Origin: an uncultured Rhodopila sp.
Lineage (GTDB): Bacteria; Pseudomonadota; Alphaproteobacteria; Acetobacterales; Acetobacteraceae
Length of the DNA stretch: 64,000 nucleotides
Direction of reading: 5' to 3'
Assembly: GCF_903915725.1 (NCBI RefSeq)
Contig: NZ_CAIWTY010000090.1
Coordinates: 124,001 to 188,000, forward strand
Shown here: positions 27,901 to 35,864 of the stretch, piece after piece
How positions within the stretch are numbered: position 1 is the stretch's first letter
How the letters are laid out: the number at the start of each line of letters is the position of its first letter
The notes under the pieces: generated by a model
Seen by the model: only the letters and a program-made list of their open reading frames with translations
What the model was told of the DNA's origin: nothing
Databases searched by the model: none
Translations under genes and position numbers: made by a program

Positions 27901-28103
27901 TGCTGATGACCGCGGGTGCGATGTTCGTCGGGTTGCTGCCGATGGCCATCGGCATCGGCGAGGGCAGCGAGCAAAACGCCGCGCTCGCCCGTGCCGTGCT
28001 CGGCGGGATCAGCGCCGGCACCTGCTCGACCCTGCTGTTCGTTCCGTTCCTGTATGCGACGCTGCGCCGCAAGGCCGCCAAACCTCTGGAAGATTACGTA
28101 TGA
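24936..28103 (+). CDS. RND efflux transporter permease (HAE1/AcrB type)
   Basis: A 1055-residue inner-membrane proton antiporter, typical length for the family. TM1 is near residues 10-30 (FYVMSILILLAGVGAYVVMP), followed by the periplasmic porter domain. The second half repeats the first, with TM7 near 540. TM4 contains GILVDDATVAIENTYRLMEE (about residue 400), with the conserved aspartate pair of the proton relay. The end carries TM11-12 (LRPVLMTAGAMFVGLLPMAI). It exports hydrophobic compounds with a periplasmic adaptor and an outer-membrane channel. The adaptor is encoded next, but no TolC-like gene is present. The order permease then adaptor is the reverse of acrAB. The divergent groups of this family are hard to tell by eye, so drug range is unknown. 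Confidence 0.96.
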   Translation: MGLVKYALKFRITFYVMSILILLAGVGAYVVMPKDVLPEVNIPVVTIVWTYTGLDTPEMQQRVTTYTEFALSNNVNGIRNMESTTLQGVTITRIYFQPDVSIDLALSQVTASTNSIRAVLPPGIQPPVVMRFSASSVPVIQLALSSNQENERQLYDYGQYRIRQTLTTVPGSTLPSPYGGQPRQIMVDLDLHALQAYGLTPVDVTNAMTAQNITVPSGLAKFGGKQYVIRLNSTPEAIATLNEVPIKVVNGSPILVRDVAYVRDGGPPQQNIVRQDGQRGVLLTVLKNGAASTLSVVNTVKSLLPGIRAAAPQDMKITPLFDQSVFVSGAIGDVLREGAIAAGLTGLMILLFLGSWRSTLIVLVSIPLAVLASMAVLAALGETVNIMTLGGMALAVGILVDDATVAIENTYRLMEEGRDFRQSVVEGAAGIAKPALISTLSICCAFVSVTFLTDAPKYLFTPQALAVVFAMLASYLLSRTLVPIMIDVLVRTEHEKQNAEKRGIFGRIHNGFERGFAQFHRAYVGLLHVVIRRRWITLGVAGIVMASAALIFPFVGTDYFPRVDAGQMTLHVRAAPGTRIEQAEKLFQQVEDTIHQVIPSNEIGTIIDNIGLPASNYNFAFGNGTFVAYYDGEVLVTLAPGHASTSAYQKKLRSVLHQKFPDAVFYFEPADMITQILDFGVPSQIDVQVSGRHAAKDLQAAQTIASRLRLVRGAVDVHIQQITNAPEFFAKVDRQRAMELGLTEQQVANDLNVSLGGSFQVSPNFWADPKTGIPYQVWVQTPEYRNDTLGALSNTPLLASASPTGPSALQLLSNVATMQRGSLETVSNHVNTQPTYDVYAAVQDRDLGGVEAEINRIVADVQPQLQAPDKISVRGQIESKDQAFLHIGTGLIVAMVAVYLLMALNYQTWGDPFVVLAALPLAFCGIVASLFITQTSFSIPSLMGAIMSVGVASANSILLVTFAREHRERTGASAEEAAIKAGETRLRPVLMTAGAMFVGLLPMAIGIGEGSEQNAALARAVLGGISAGTCSTLLFVPFLYATLRRKAAKPLEDYV

Positions 28104-29368
28104 CCGACGAAACCCCGCCGCCGCCGCGCAAGCGGATTCTGGTTTTCGTTCTGGTCCCGGTGCTGTCTTTGCTGATCCTCGGCGGCTACCTGCACTACCA
28201 AACCTATGCCGCCGCGACGGCGACGCAGCAGGAGCAACAGAATTTCGTTCCGCAGGTGCGCACCGCAACGGCGCAGACAGTCGATAAGCCGGTGGAACTG
28301 ACGCTCCCCGGGCAGACCGAGGCTTTCAACGTCGCCAACCTGTTCGCTCGCGCCACCGGCTACGTGGCGGAGCGCCGGGTCGATATCGGCAGCCGCGTGC
28401 GCAAGGGCGATCTGCTGCTGCGCATCGCCGCGCCGGATCTGGATCAGCAGCTTGAACAAGCGCAGGCGCAGCTTGGCCAGACTCAGGCCGCGGTGCTTCA
28501 GGCGCAGGCGCAGTTGCAGTCCGCGCAGGCCAACACGCATCTGGCTGACGTAACGAAATTCCGCGAGACCACGCTGGCCGGCCAGGGTTGGGAAACCAAG
28601 CAGAACGCCGACAACGCCTCGGCAAACTTCTCGGTGCAGACCGCCGGGATCGCCAACGCCCAAGCCGGCATCGCGGTCGCGGTTGCCAACGTCAAGGCGC
28701 AACAGGCCACGGTCGATCGTCTACAGGCGCTGATCGCATTCGAGCAGGTGAAAGCCCCGTTCGACGGCGTCATCACCGCCCGCAACGTCGAAACCGGCGA
28801 CCTGCTGACCCAGGACAATGCCAGCGGCACGCCGCTGTTCAGTATCGCCCGCGACGATGTCCTGCGGGTCTCGGTCTACGTGCCGCAGAGCGGCGCCATC
28901 GGCATGCATGACGGCCTTGAGGCGACCGTAACGGTACCGGAAATGCCGGGCCGCGCATTCAAGGCGCGTGTCGCCCGCAACGCGGTGGCGCTGCAGGCTG
29001 CATCACGCTCGATGCTGACCGAGGTTGACGTGCCGAATCCGGATGGCGCGATACGGCCGGGGCTGTTCGTGAACGTTACGTTCTCGATACCCCGCCAGGC
29101 GCCGGGCATCGTGGTGCCGGATGAGGCTTTGGTGTTCAACGCCGATGGCCTGCGCGTCGCGACGGTGGAGCCGGACAACACGATCCGGTTCCGGAAAGTG
29201 ACGGTGTATCGGGATTTCGGCACATCCGCCGAATTGCGGGATGGTTTGCACGGCGGCGAAACGCTGGTGCTGAGTCCGCCGACCGAACTGGCCGACGGCA
29301 GCAAGGTGAAGGTGTCGAAACCGCCGGGGCAGGACCAGGATACGTCCCGGCAGACGGCGAGCCGCTGA
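28100..29368 (+). CDS. RND efflux periplasmic adaptor subunit (membrane fusion protein)
   Basis: A 422-residue HlyD/AcrA-type adaptor. It is anchored by an N-terminal segment (RILVFVLVPVLSLLILGGYL, about 11-30). The lipoyl-type domain has LFARATGYVAERRVDIGSRV and RKGDLLLRIAAPDLDQQLEQ. A long alpha-hairpin follows (about 120-225, rich in QAQ and NAQA), then VKAPFDGVITARNVETGDLL and beta-barrel segments ending TLVLSPPTELADGSKVKV. It links the permease to an outer-membrane channel. The ATG at 28100 overlaps the stop of the permease (ATGA), indicating translational coupling. The same frame is open upstream to 27230 inside the permease, but that part is a shadow. Confidence 0.95.
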   Translation: MTDETPPPPRKRILVFVLVPVLSLLILGGYLHYQTYAAATATQQEQQNFVPQVRTATAQTVDKPVELTLPGQTEAFNVANLFARATGYVAERRVDIGSRVRKGDLLLRIAAPDLDQQLEQAQAQLGQTQAAVLQAQAQLQSAQANTHLADVTKFRETTLAGQGWETKQNADNASANFSVQTAGIANAQAGIAVAVANVKAQQATVDRLQALIAFEQVKAPFDGVITARNVETGDLLTQDNASGTPLFSIARDDVLRVSVYVPQSGAIGMHDGLEATVTVPEMPGRAFKARVARNAVALQAASRSMLTEVDVPNPDGAIRPGLFVNVTFSIPRQAPGIVVPDEALVFNADGLRVATVEPDNTIRFRKVTVYRDFGTSAELRDGLHGGETLVLSPPTELADGSKVKVSKPPGQDQDTSRQTASR

Positions 29369-29487
29369 GACTATAACCGCCGCCGCTATACTGTAGCGCC
29401 ACGGCCATCATGGAATTCCAATGCTCCGCCCACTATTCTGATCGACGCGCGTTCGGCACAGCCGCACGCGGCCGAGAGGATCCAGTC

Positions 29488-29664
29488 ATGGTCAGGCTTG
29501 CGCAAAGCAACTCCGGGCACCTGCTCGCCGGCATCGTTCGTATCGCCATCATTCTGGCCGTCGCCGCTTACGGCGCGGCGATCGTGCAAAACGTTAACGA
29601 GGTCCTGCACGGCATCGCGCATCAGCAGGCGCCGACCACAGTGGTTCAGCGCCCGGTTCGCTAG
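29488..29664 (+). CDS. small single-pass membrane protein
   Basis: A 58-residue protein with one hydrophobic segment (GHLLAGIVRIAIILAVAAYG, about 10-29) and a charged C-terminus. GAGAGGA at 29474-29480 sits seven bases before ATG 29488, which supports translation. A longer form from ATG 29410 has no such site. I do not recognise the family. It follows the efflux genes by about 120 bases and could be a small envelope helper, but nothing in the sequence proves a link. A promoter-like TATACT lies just upstream near 29387. Confidence 0.5.
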   Translation: MVRLAQSNSGHLLAGIVRIAIILAVAAYGAAIVQNVNEVLHGIAHQQAPTTVVQRPVR

Positions 29665-29665
29665 A

Positions 29666-29854
29666 TTAATAGTCGGTCAGCGGCAGCTGGCCACGTTCCC
29701 CTGGCGACGGCCGCGGCCTGTCGTAGCCAGGCGGGGGTGGCGGCGGGGGACGGCCATACTCCGGGGGCGGTGGCGGGCGGCGCGGCGGTTCGACAACGCA
29801 ACCGGTCAGGCCAATCGCCATCAACAACAGCAGCGCCGAGCGCGGGTAACGCAT
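29666..29854 (-). CDS. small proline-rich lipoprotein
   Basis: A 62-residue protein with a lipoprotein signal: SALLLLMAIGLTGCVVEPPR, where LTGC is a lipobox (Cys at about 19). The mature part is about half proline (PPRRPPPPPEYGRPPPPPPP) with tyrosine and arginine, and is probably an extended, disordered linker at the outer membrane. It ends at 29666, two bases from the stop of the small membrane protein, so the two genes converge. Function is unknown. Several proteobacteria encode similar short proline-rich lipoproteins. Confidence 0.65.
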   Translation of the reverse strand: MRYPRSALLLLMAIGLTGCVVEPPRRPPPPPEYGRPPPPPPPGYDRPRPSPGERGQLPLTDY

Positions 29855-30033
29855 GGGATGCTCCAGTTCAACATGGTTTCCCGCCCGGCTGCAAAGCCGG
29901 TTGGGATGCGCGACAGTTAACGTCCGATCCGGGGGCGGAGTTGCATTTCAGCCGGGAGAAGTTGCTATCTGGAATCGGAGCATCGCCTGCGCGTGATCCT
30001 TTATGTCGCCATCAAAACGCGTCATATGGGGCC

Positions 30034-30615
30034 ATGCTTCCCGAAACCTTCCGCACTGCCCGTTTACGTCTCCGCCCGATCGCGATGGCGGATGCCGGTC
30101 CGGTGTTTGACGCTTATGCCCGCTCGCCGGAGGCTACCCGGTTCCTGATCTGGCGGGCGCACCGGAGCCGGGCGGATATCGAGTCCTATATCCGTTCCTG
30201 TCTGCAAACCCCCCCGCACCGCGCGCGAACCTATGTCCTGGAAGGACGCAAGGACAGCGCCATCCGCGGCGCCTTCGACCTGAGGCATCCCGATCGGCAT
30301 CGCCTGGAGTTCGGCTTCGTGCTGGCTCGCCCCTGGTGGGGCCAGGGCCTGATGACGGAAGCGCTGACCGAAATCGTCCAATGGGCGCTGGCCCAGCCCG
30401 CGATCTTTCGAATCGGCTCGGTTTGCGACGTGGACAATATCGGTTCGGCACGGGTGATGGAAAAGGCGGGGCTGGTCCGGGAAGGCGTGCTGCGGCAATG
30501 GCTGATCCACCCGAACATCAGCAAGGAGCCGCGGGACTGTTTCAGCTATGCCCGGGTACGGGCGCCGGTAGACAGCATTTCGCAACCGTCATGGTCCACG
30601 TGGCAGGCTGTTTGA
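30034..30615 (+). CDS. GNAT family N-acetyltransferase (RimJ/RimL-like)
   Basis: A 193-residue cytosolic protein with the GNAT layout of the RimJ/RimL group: MLPETFRTARLRLRPIAMAD at the N-terminus, RLEFGFVLARPWWGQGLMTE (the acetyl-CoA-binding region R/QxxGxG/A as WGQGLMTEAL), then VDNIGSARVMEKAGLVREGV. It may acetylate ribosomal-protein N-termini or small molecules, and the substrate is not evident. ATG 30034 is preferred because it begins the conserved part; an upstream ATG at 30026 is out of frame. Its neighbours are unrelated. It is read alone on this strand, converging with the M20 peptidase gene. Confidence 0.85.
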   Translation: MLPETFRTARLRLRPIAMADAGPVFDAYARSPEATRFLIWRAHRSRADIESYIRSCLQTPPHRARTYVLEGRKDSAIRGAFDLRHPDRHRLEFGFVLARPWWGQGLMTEALTEIVQWALAQPAIFRIGSVCDVDNIGSARVMEKAGLVREGVLRQWLIHPNISKEPRDCFSYARVRAPVDSISQPSWSTWQAV

Positions 30616-30778
30616 AAACTCTATTCCCGCCGGGGTGACAAAAAACCCCGAGGGGAGGAAAAACCCGCGCAGGTAAATTTCGCCTGCTTCGCGGGCTCGA
30701 TCGTCGCGATGACGACACTTACATTTGACCGGCCGCAATTGGACCAGCGGCAAGACCGTCCCGCCCGGCACCGATCCC

Positions 30779-32176
30779 CTACCCGCCCGCGAACTTCGCC
30801 AGCAGCCGCACATGCGACCGGATTCCGCGGTGAAAGCAAACCTCCTCGAACTTCTCGTTCGGGCTGTGCACCTGGTCGTCCGCCAGCCCGAACCCCATCA
30901 GCAGCGAGTCCACCCCCAGGATCGCCCGCAGCGACGTCACCACCGGGATCGAGCCGCCGCTGCCCATCAGCACCGCCGGCCTGCCATACTCCTCCGCCAG
31001 CGCCGCCATCGCGGCACGCACGTATGGCGAATCGACATTCACCTCGATCCCCGGCGAGCGGGAGAACGCCGCGAAGGTCGCGACCGCGCCCGGCGGCAGG
31101 CGGTCGTTTACGAAGCGTTTGAACTGTTCCATCACCGCGTCCGGGTCCTGCTCCGGCACCAGCCGGAACGACACTTTCGCGGATGCCTCCGAGGCGATCA
31201 CCGTCTTGCTGCCCGCCCCGGTGTAGCCACCCCAGATCCCGTTGATATCAGCCGTCGGCCGCGCCCATAGCCGTTCGAGCGCTGTATAGCCGCGCTCCCC
31301 CACCGGCGCTGTCAGGCCGATGTCACCCAGAAACGCCGCTTCGTCGAAGCCGAGATCCTGCCATTGCGCCCGCTGCGCCTCGGACATGGACGAAATCTTT
31401 TCGTAGAAGCCGGGCAACTGCACGCGCCCGTCGGCGTCCTGCAAGTCGCCCAGGATCTTCGTCAGCGCATTGATCGGGTTCAGCGCGGACCCGCCGTACA
31501 GCCCCGAATGCAGGTCGCGGTTCGCCGCCTTCAGCGTCACCTCGGCATAGGCCATGCCGCGCAGCCGGGTCGTGATGGCAGGCGTATCGGCGTCCCACAT
31601 CCCGGTGTCGCTGATCAGCGCCAGATCCGCCGCCAGTTCCAACCGGTTGGCGCTCAGGAACGCGTCGAGGTTTGCAGAACCGACCTCCTCCTCGCCTTCG
31701 AGCAAAACAGTGATGCGCGCGGGGATGCCGCCGCCCGCCGTGCGCCATGCCCGCAGCGCCTCCAGGAACATCACCGTCTGGCCCTTGTCGTCCACCGCGC
31801 CGCGGGCGACGAAGCGCTTGCCGCGCGGACCATCGGCATACACAGGCTCGAACGGCGGGCTGTGCCACAGCGACACCGGGTCCACCGGCTGCACGTCGTA
31901 ATGGCCATAGAACAGCACATGCGGCCCGGCATAGTCCGCCGGCCCGGCAAAATGGCCGACGACAATCGGATGGCCGGGTGTCGGCCGCACCTCGGCCGAG
32001 AAACCCAGCCCGGCAAGCTGGTCACGCCACCACGCAGCCGCCCGCCCGCAATCCGCCGCATGCGCCGGCAGGGCGCTGATCGACGGGATGCGCAACAGCT
32101 CGAACAACCTCTCACGCGACGCGGCCAGGTTGGCGTCGGCATGGTCGAGAACAGCGGCTACGGGCAAAGCCGGCAT
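30779..32176 (-). CDS. M20 family dipeptidase
   Basis: A 465-residue dizinc peptidase of the carnosinase/CNDP (M20F) group. Metal and catalytic motifs are visible: VLFYGHYDVQPVDP (His and Asp), RGAVDDKGQ (bridging Asp), VLLEGEEEVGS (catalytic Glu with a ligand), then LISDTGMWD and VHSPNEKFEE (a late zinc-binding histidine). The dimerisation region includes ANRDLHSGLYGG. It probably releases amino acids from dipeptides in the cytosol; no signal peptide is seen. ATG 32176 is fixed by GAGGAGA six bases upstream. The frame continues to 32275, but that part would overlap the divergent glycosyltransferase promoter. Confidence 0.93.
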   Translation of the reverse strand: MPALPVAAVLDHADANLAASRERLFELLRIPSISALPAHAADCGRAAAWWRDQLAGLGFSAEVRPTPGHPIVVGHFAGPADYAGPHVLFYGHYDVQPVDPVSLWHSPPFEPVYADGPRGKRFVARGAVDDKGQTVMFLEALRAWRTAGGGIPARITVLLEGEEEVGSANLDAFLSANRLELAADLALISDTGMWDADTPAITTRLRGMAYAEVTLKAANRDLHSGLYGGSALNPINALTKILGDLQDADGRVQLPGFYEKISSMSEAQRAQWQDLGFDEAAFLGDIGLTAPVGERGYTALERLWARPTADINGIWGGYTGAGSKTVIASEASAKVSFRLVPEQDPDAVMEQFKRFVNDRLPPGAVATFAAFSRSPGIEVNVDSPYVRAAMAALAEEYGRPAVLMGSGGSIPVVTSLRAILGVDSLLMGFGLADDQVHSPNEKFEEVCFHRGIRSHVRLLAKFAGG

Positions 32177-32273
32177 CAGGGTCTCCTCGCATCCGGGGGC
32201 GACGAGTATCGCCCATCGGCGGCGCGGGTTCAAACCGGGTGACAAGCGGCGCGGTGGTGTTAAGACTCCACGC

Positions 32274-33293
32274 ATGCATGTCAGTTTGATCGTCGCAGGT
32301 CCGCTCGCAACCGTCTCCGGCGCCTATCTCTACAATCGCCGCATGGCGGACGGGTTGCGCGGGCTGGGCCACGCGGTCCAGGTGACCGAGTTGGCGGGCC
32401 GCTTCCCCGATCCGGACCAGGCGGCGATTTACGCCGCACGGACGGCCTGGGCGGCAATCCCCGACGGCTCCGTGCCGCTGATCGACGGGCTGGCGCTGGC
32501 CGCCTTCGACGGCGTGCCACTCAGCCGCGTCGCCGGGCTGATCCACCATCCCGCCTCGCTGGAAACCGGCCTGCCCGAGGAGACCCGCCGCCACTTGCTG
32601 GCGACCGAGACCGCCATGTTCCGCGCCGTTCCGCGCCTGGTGGTGACCAGCGACCCGACGCTCGATCGCCTGACCCGGGAGTACGGCGCGCCGTGTGAGC
32701 ATGTCAGCGTCGTCATGCCCGGCATCGGCGATCCGCCGCGCAGCACCGGCTCCTCCGGCCCCGGCTGCGCGATCCTGTCCGTCGGCGCGCTGATCCCGCG
32801 CAAGGGGCACGATACCCTGCTGCGCGCGATGAGTCGCCTGTTCGACCTGGAATGGCACCTGGCGATCGTCGGCTCGTCCGCCCGCGATCCGGTGCATGCG
32901 AACGGGCTGCACGCGCTGGCGGAGAAACTGCACATCGGCCGCCAGGTCGAGTTCATCGAAGAAATCACCGACGCTCGGTGGATGGAAGCGGACCTGTTCG
33001 CGTTGGCGTCGTATTTCGAGGGTTACGGCATGGACATCGCCGAGGCGCTGCGCCGAGGCCTGCCCGTCGCGGTCACCAATGTCGGCGCCGTCTCCACGCT
33101 CGTCGGACCGGAAGCCGGAGTCGTCGGCGCCCCCGGCGATGCGGAACAACTGTCGAAAGCGATGCGGCGCCTGATCTTCGACCGCGCGTTGCGGCGGGAC
33201 ATGGGAGAAGTCGCCTGGCAATCGGGACGGAATTTGCCGTCCTGGGATGAACAGGCAAAACGTCTGGCGGACGTCCTGGCGTCGGATCGCTGA
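32274..33293 (+). CDS. glycosyltransferase family 4 protein
   Basis: A 339-residue GT-B enzyme. It starts VSLIVAGPLATVSGAYLYNR, a typical donor/acceptor N-domain with the flexible glycine-rich loop. The C-domain has ILSVGALIPRKGHDTLLRAM, IVGSSARDP, then EADLFALASYFEGYGMDIAE, the E-x7-E region of GT4 enzymes, and ALRRGLPVAVTNVGAVSTLV. Such enzymes transfer a sugar from a nucleotide to lipids or glycans at the cytosolic face. The ATG at 32274 begins the conserved fold; ATG 32278 is out of frame. It is divergent from the M20 gene (98 bases). Its acceptor is unknown and no other glycan gene lies beside it. Confidence 0.88.
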   Translation: MHVSLIVAGPLATVSGAYLYNRRMADGLRGLGHAVQVTELAGRFPDPDQAAIYAARTAWAAIPDGSVPLIDGLALAAFDGVPLSRVAGLIHHPASLETGLPEETRRHLLATETAMFRAVPRLVVTSDPTLDRLTREYGAPCEHVSVVMPGIGDPPRSTGSSGPGCAILSVGALIPRKGHDTLLRAMSRLFDLEWHLAIVGSSARDPVHANGLHALAEKLHIGRQVEFIEEITDARWMEADLFALASYFEGYGMDIAEALRRGLPVAVTNVGAVSTLVGPEAGVVGAPGDAEQLSKAMRRLIFDRALRRDMGEVAWQSGRNLPSWDEQAKRLADVLASDR

Positions 33294-33317
33294 TCGATGA
33301 ATGATGCCACACTTAAG

Positions 33318-33395
33318 CGTCATGGCCCGGCTTGTCCGGGCCACCTATAGCGGCACGTGCTGGAACAGGTGGCCCGGACGAGCCGGGCCATGACG
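33318..33395. repeat. 78-bp palindromic repeat, CGTCATGGCCCGG type, copy 1
   Basis: An imperfect palindrome from CGTCATGGCCCGGCTTGTCC to CCGGGCCATGACG, with a short centre (GCGGCACGTGC). A second copy of exactly the same length lies at 53010-53087 in the same orientation, and a half copy at about 63590-63611. The outer words CGTCATGG and CATGACG are shared with the other repeat class of this window. As RNA it would form a strong hairpin. Confidence 0.85.
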
Positions 33396-33454
33396 AGCGA
33401 GTCAGTGCCGGTGCCGCCGCGTACGCGCGCAGAATAAAAACAGGAGGAACCGCC

Positions 33455-34729
33455 ATGCTGCTGGGTGCCATCGCCGATGACTTCACCGGCGCAACCGATC
33501 TGTGTTCCATGCTGGTACGCGGCGGCATGCGTACCGTCCAGCTCATCGGCGTGCCGCCGAGGGATCAGGCGCCCCCCGACGCGGACGCGGTGGTCGTCGC
33601 GCTGAAATCGCGCACCGCCCCGGTGCGGCAGGCGGTGGACGACTCGCTGGCCGCGCTGAAATGGCTGCAGGCCGGCGGCACGCGGCAATATTTCTTCAAA
33701 TACTGCTCCACCTTCGACAGCACCGAGCAGGGCAATATCGGCCCGGTGGCGGACGCGCTGGTCGATGCACTCGGCTGCGGCTTCGCACTGGCCTGTCCCG
33801 CCTTCCCGACCAATGCCCGCACCGTCTACCAGGGCTATTTGTTCGCCGGCGGCAACCTGCTGAACGAAAGCGGCATGGAGCACCATCCGCTGACGCCGAT
33901 GACCGACGCCAACCTGGTGCGGGTGCTGTCGCGGCAGACCGAGGGCGCCGTGGGACTGGTGAATTTCGCCACCGTCGATCGGGGCGCGCACGCAATCCGC
34001 GACGCGATGACCCGGCTTAAGGAGCAAGGCCGCCGCTACGCCATCGTCGACGCCATCACCGACGCGCATCTGCTCGCGATCGGTGAGGCGGCCGCGAGCC
34101 ACGCGCTGATTACCGGCGGCTCGGGCGTGGCGATGGGCCTGCCGGAGAATTTCCGCCGCGCCGGGGTTTTGCCCGTGCGAGACGATCCCGCCGCCCTGCC
34201 CCGGTTGGAAGGTGCCTGCGCGGTGGTTGCCGGATCATGTTCCCGCACGACGCTGGCGCAGCTCGGCTACGCGCGGAACCATGTGCCGGTATTCGATCTC
34301 GATCCGCTGGAAACACCGGATGCGGCGGCGCTGACCGATGCCGCGCTGGCCTGGTCATCGGACAAGATCGGCAGCAAGCCGTTGGTGATAGCCGCCTCGG
34401 CTTCGCCCGAGAAGGTCGCTTTGCTGCAATCCCGTCTGGGACGCGATCAGGCCGGCGCGCTGGTCGAGGACGCCGTCGCCGGTATCGCCGCTGGATTGGT
34501 CGAGCGCGGCGTGCGGCGGTTGGTCGTCGCCGGCGGAGAAACATCCGGCGCCGTGGCCGGGCGGCTTGGCGTGCGGTCCTTGCGTATCGGCGGCGAAATC
34601 GATCCCGGCGTCCCCTGGACCTATGCCTCCGGCAGCGGCCCCGAGTTGATGCTGGCGCTCAAGTCCGGCAATTTCGGCGCAACCGATTTCTTCCTCAAAG
34701 CGTTCCGCGTGCTGGAAGCTGAACCATGA
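33455..34729 (+). CDS. otnK: four-carbon acid sugar kinase (3-oxo-tetronate kinase)
   Basis: OtnK phosphorylates 3-oxo-tetronate (2-dehydro-four-carbon acids) so that OtnC can decarboxylate it. The 424-residue protein starts LLGAIADDFTGATDLCSMLV, the hallmark of the family, and has YFFKYCSTFDSTEQGNIGPV, CPAFPTNARTVYQGYLFAGG, then ALITGGSGVAMGLPENF and VVAGGETSGAVAGRLGV (phosphate-binding loop of the nucleotide domain). AGGAGG seven bases before ATG 33455 fixes the start. The stop overlaps the start of otnC (ATGA), so the two are one operon. The matching dehydrogenase and isomerase (ltnD, otnI) are not here, so the pathway is incomplete in the window. Uptake genes are also missing. Confidence 0.92.
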   Translation: MLLGAIADDFTGATDLCSMLVRGGMRTVQLIGVPPRDQAPPDADAVVVALKSRTAPVRQAVDDSLAALKWLQAGGTRQYFFKYCSTFDSTEQGNIGPVADALVDALGCGFALACPAFPTNARTVYQGYLFAGGNLLNESGMEHHPLTPMTDANLVRVLSRQTEGAVGLVNFATVDRGAHAIRDAMTRLKEQGRRYAIVDAITDAHLLAIGEAAASHALITGGSGVAMGLPENFRRAGVLPVRDDPAALPRLEGACAVVAGSCSRTTLAQLGYARNHVPVFDLDPLETPDAAALTDAALAWSSDKIGSKPLVIAASASPEKVALLQSRLGRDQAGALVEDAVAGIAAGLVERGVRRLVVAGGETSGAVAGRLGVRSLRIGGEIDPGVPWTYASGSGPELMLALKSGNFGATDFFLKAFRVLEAEP

Positions 34730-35358
34730 ACGAGCAGGACATCCGGGTTCTTCTCGCCGAACTGGCGGCAAGCCTCTTCGCGCGCGGATATTCCGTCGGC
34801 AGCGCCGGCAATATCAGCGTTCGGCTTGCCGACGGCTACCTGATGACGCCGACGAATGCGAGTCTCGGCCGGCTCGATCCCGCGCGGCTATCGAAATTGG
34901 ATGCGGAATTCCGGCATATCGGCGGCGACCAGCCATCGAAGGAAGTGTTCATGCATCGCGCGTTCTATCAGGCGCGCGATGATGCAGGTGCAGTGGTGCA
35001 TCTGCATTCGACTTATGCAACGGCGGTGTCGTGCCTGCCGGATGTGGATGCATCGAATCCGATACCGCCGCTGACACCGTATTTCGTGATGCGGGTGGGG
35101 CGGCGAATGCCGATTATTCCCTATTACCGGCCGGGCGATGCGGCGATGGAACCGGCGATCAATGCGGCGGCGCGCGATGCGCGGGCGGTTCTGCTGGCGA
35201 ACCACGGCCCTGTCGTTTCGGGGAAAACACTGACGGATGCTGTCTACGCCGCGGAGGAACTGGAAGAAGCTGCGAAGCTGTTTGTGATGGTGCGCGGACA
35301 AACGCCTCGGCCGCTGAGCGCGGCGGAGGTGGATGATTTACTGCGAACATTCGGATAG
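34726..35358 (+). CDS. otnC: class II aldolase-like 3-oxo-tetronate 4-phosphate decarboxylase
   Basis: A 210-residue class II aldolase/adducin-family enzyme. It has the glycine-rich turn SVGSAGNISVRLADGYLMTP, the catalytic acid region PSKEVFMHRAFYQ, and two zinc-binding motifs, HLHSTYAT (His-x-His, near 92-94) and LANHGPVVSG (His near 160). Gene coupling with otnK makes 3-oxo-tetronate 4-phosphate decarboxylase (product dihydroxyacetone phosphate) the best call. L-fuculose-phosphate aldolase-type activity is the alternative by sequence alone. It is translated from an ATG overlapping the otnK stop. It is followed by about 500 bases of repeats with no further operon gene. Confidence 0.9.
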   Translation: MNEQDIRVLLAELAASLFARGYSVGSAGNISVRLADGYLMTPTNASLGRLDPARLSKLDAEFRHIGGDQPSKEVFMHRAFYQARDDAGAVVHLHSTYATAVSCLPDVDASNPIPPLTPYFVMRVGRRMPIIPYYRPGDAAMEPAINAAARDARAVLLANHGPVVSGKTLTDAVYAAEELEEAAKLFVMVRGQTPRPLSAAEVDDLLRTFG

Positions 35359-35404
35359 GCGGGTTTTGGCCGCACGTTTGACACTCTGGCACGGACGCCG
35401 CTGC

Positions 35405-35672
35405 CGTCATGGCGAGCGCAGACCCCATAGGCGTTAAAATAGTGCCGCGGCTGCTGCGTTTGTCCCCCCGTCATGGTGCGCGAAGGCGCACCATCCATGC
35501 CTTGCGGTGCGTGCCGCAGCAAAGGCGTGGATGCCGACCTTCGTCGGCATGACGGGGGGGGGGAGCGGCAACCGCCGGCCGCTATTTTAACGCGTATGGG
35601 GCGCAAGCCCACCATCCACGCCTTGATTTCGAGCGGCAAAAGGCGTGAATGCCGATCTTCGTCGGCGTGACG
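35405..35672. repeat. nested palindromic repeats (one CGTCATGG element inside another)
   Basis: An inner element at about 35469-35554 (CGTCATGGTGCGCGAAGGCG to CGTCGGCATGACG) sits between two inverted arms: CCCCATAGGCGTTAAAATAG (about 35424-35443) and, inverted, CTATTTTAACGCGTATGGGG (about 35582-35601). Outside these, the flanks continue as a second element (CGTCATGGCGAGCG on the left, CCACCATCCACGCC and CGGCGTGACG on the right). The order reads as one repeat inserted into, or duplicated within, another. It fills most of the 506-base gap after otnC, and I see no gene in the rest. Confidence 0.75.
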
Positions 35673-35813
35673 ATGTGGCGCAGCCGGAGAGTCGCTGTCA
35701 CGGGGAATGGCATTACTCCGCCGGCAGCTTATCCTGATGGCGACGGTCTCCCCGCCTTAGTACGAATAGTGCAACTATAATCCGATAAACGCCGCTTCGG
35801 CCTATAGGCCAAC

Positions 35814-35843
35814 AAAAAGGCGCCCCGGAAGGGCGCCTTTTTT
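35814..35843. terminator. bidirectional intrinsic terminator
   Basis: AAAAAGGCGCCC, CGGAA, GGGCGCCTTTTTT forms a strong hairpin with an A-run on one side and a T-run on the other. It can stop transcription from both directions. It lies just after the end of the histone H1-like gene (minus strand) and downstream of the otn operon's repeat region. Confidence 0.85.
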
Positions 35844-35864
35844 CGTCGCATGCGCGCGGGCCGC

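Noticed and set aside
27230-28099. N-terminal extension of the efflux adaptor into the permease
   Set aside because: The part before 28100 is an out-of-frame reading of the permease; the adaptor has its own anchor right after ATG 28100.
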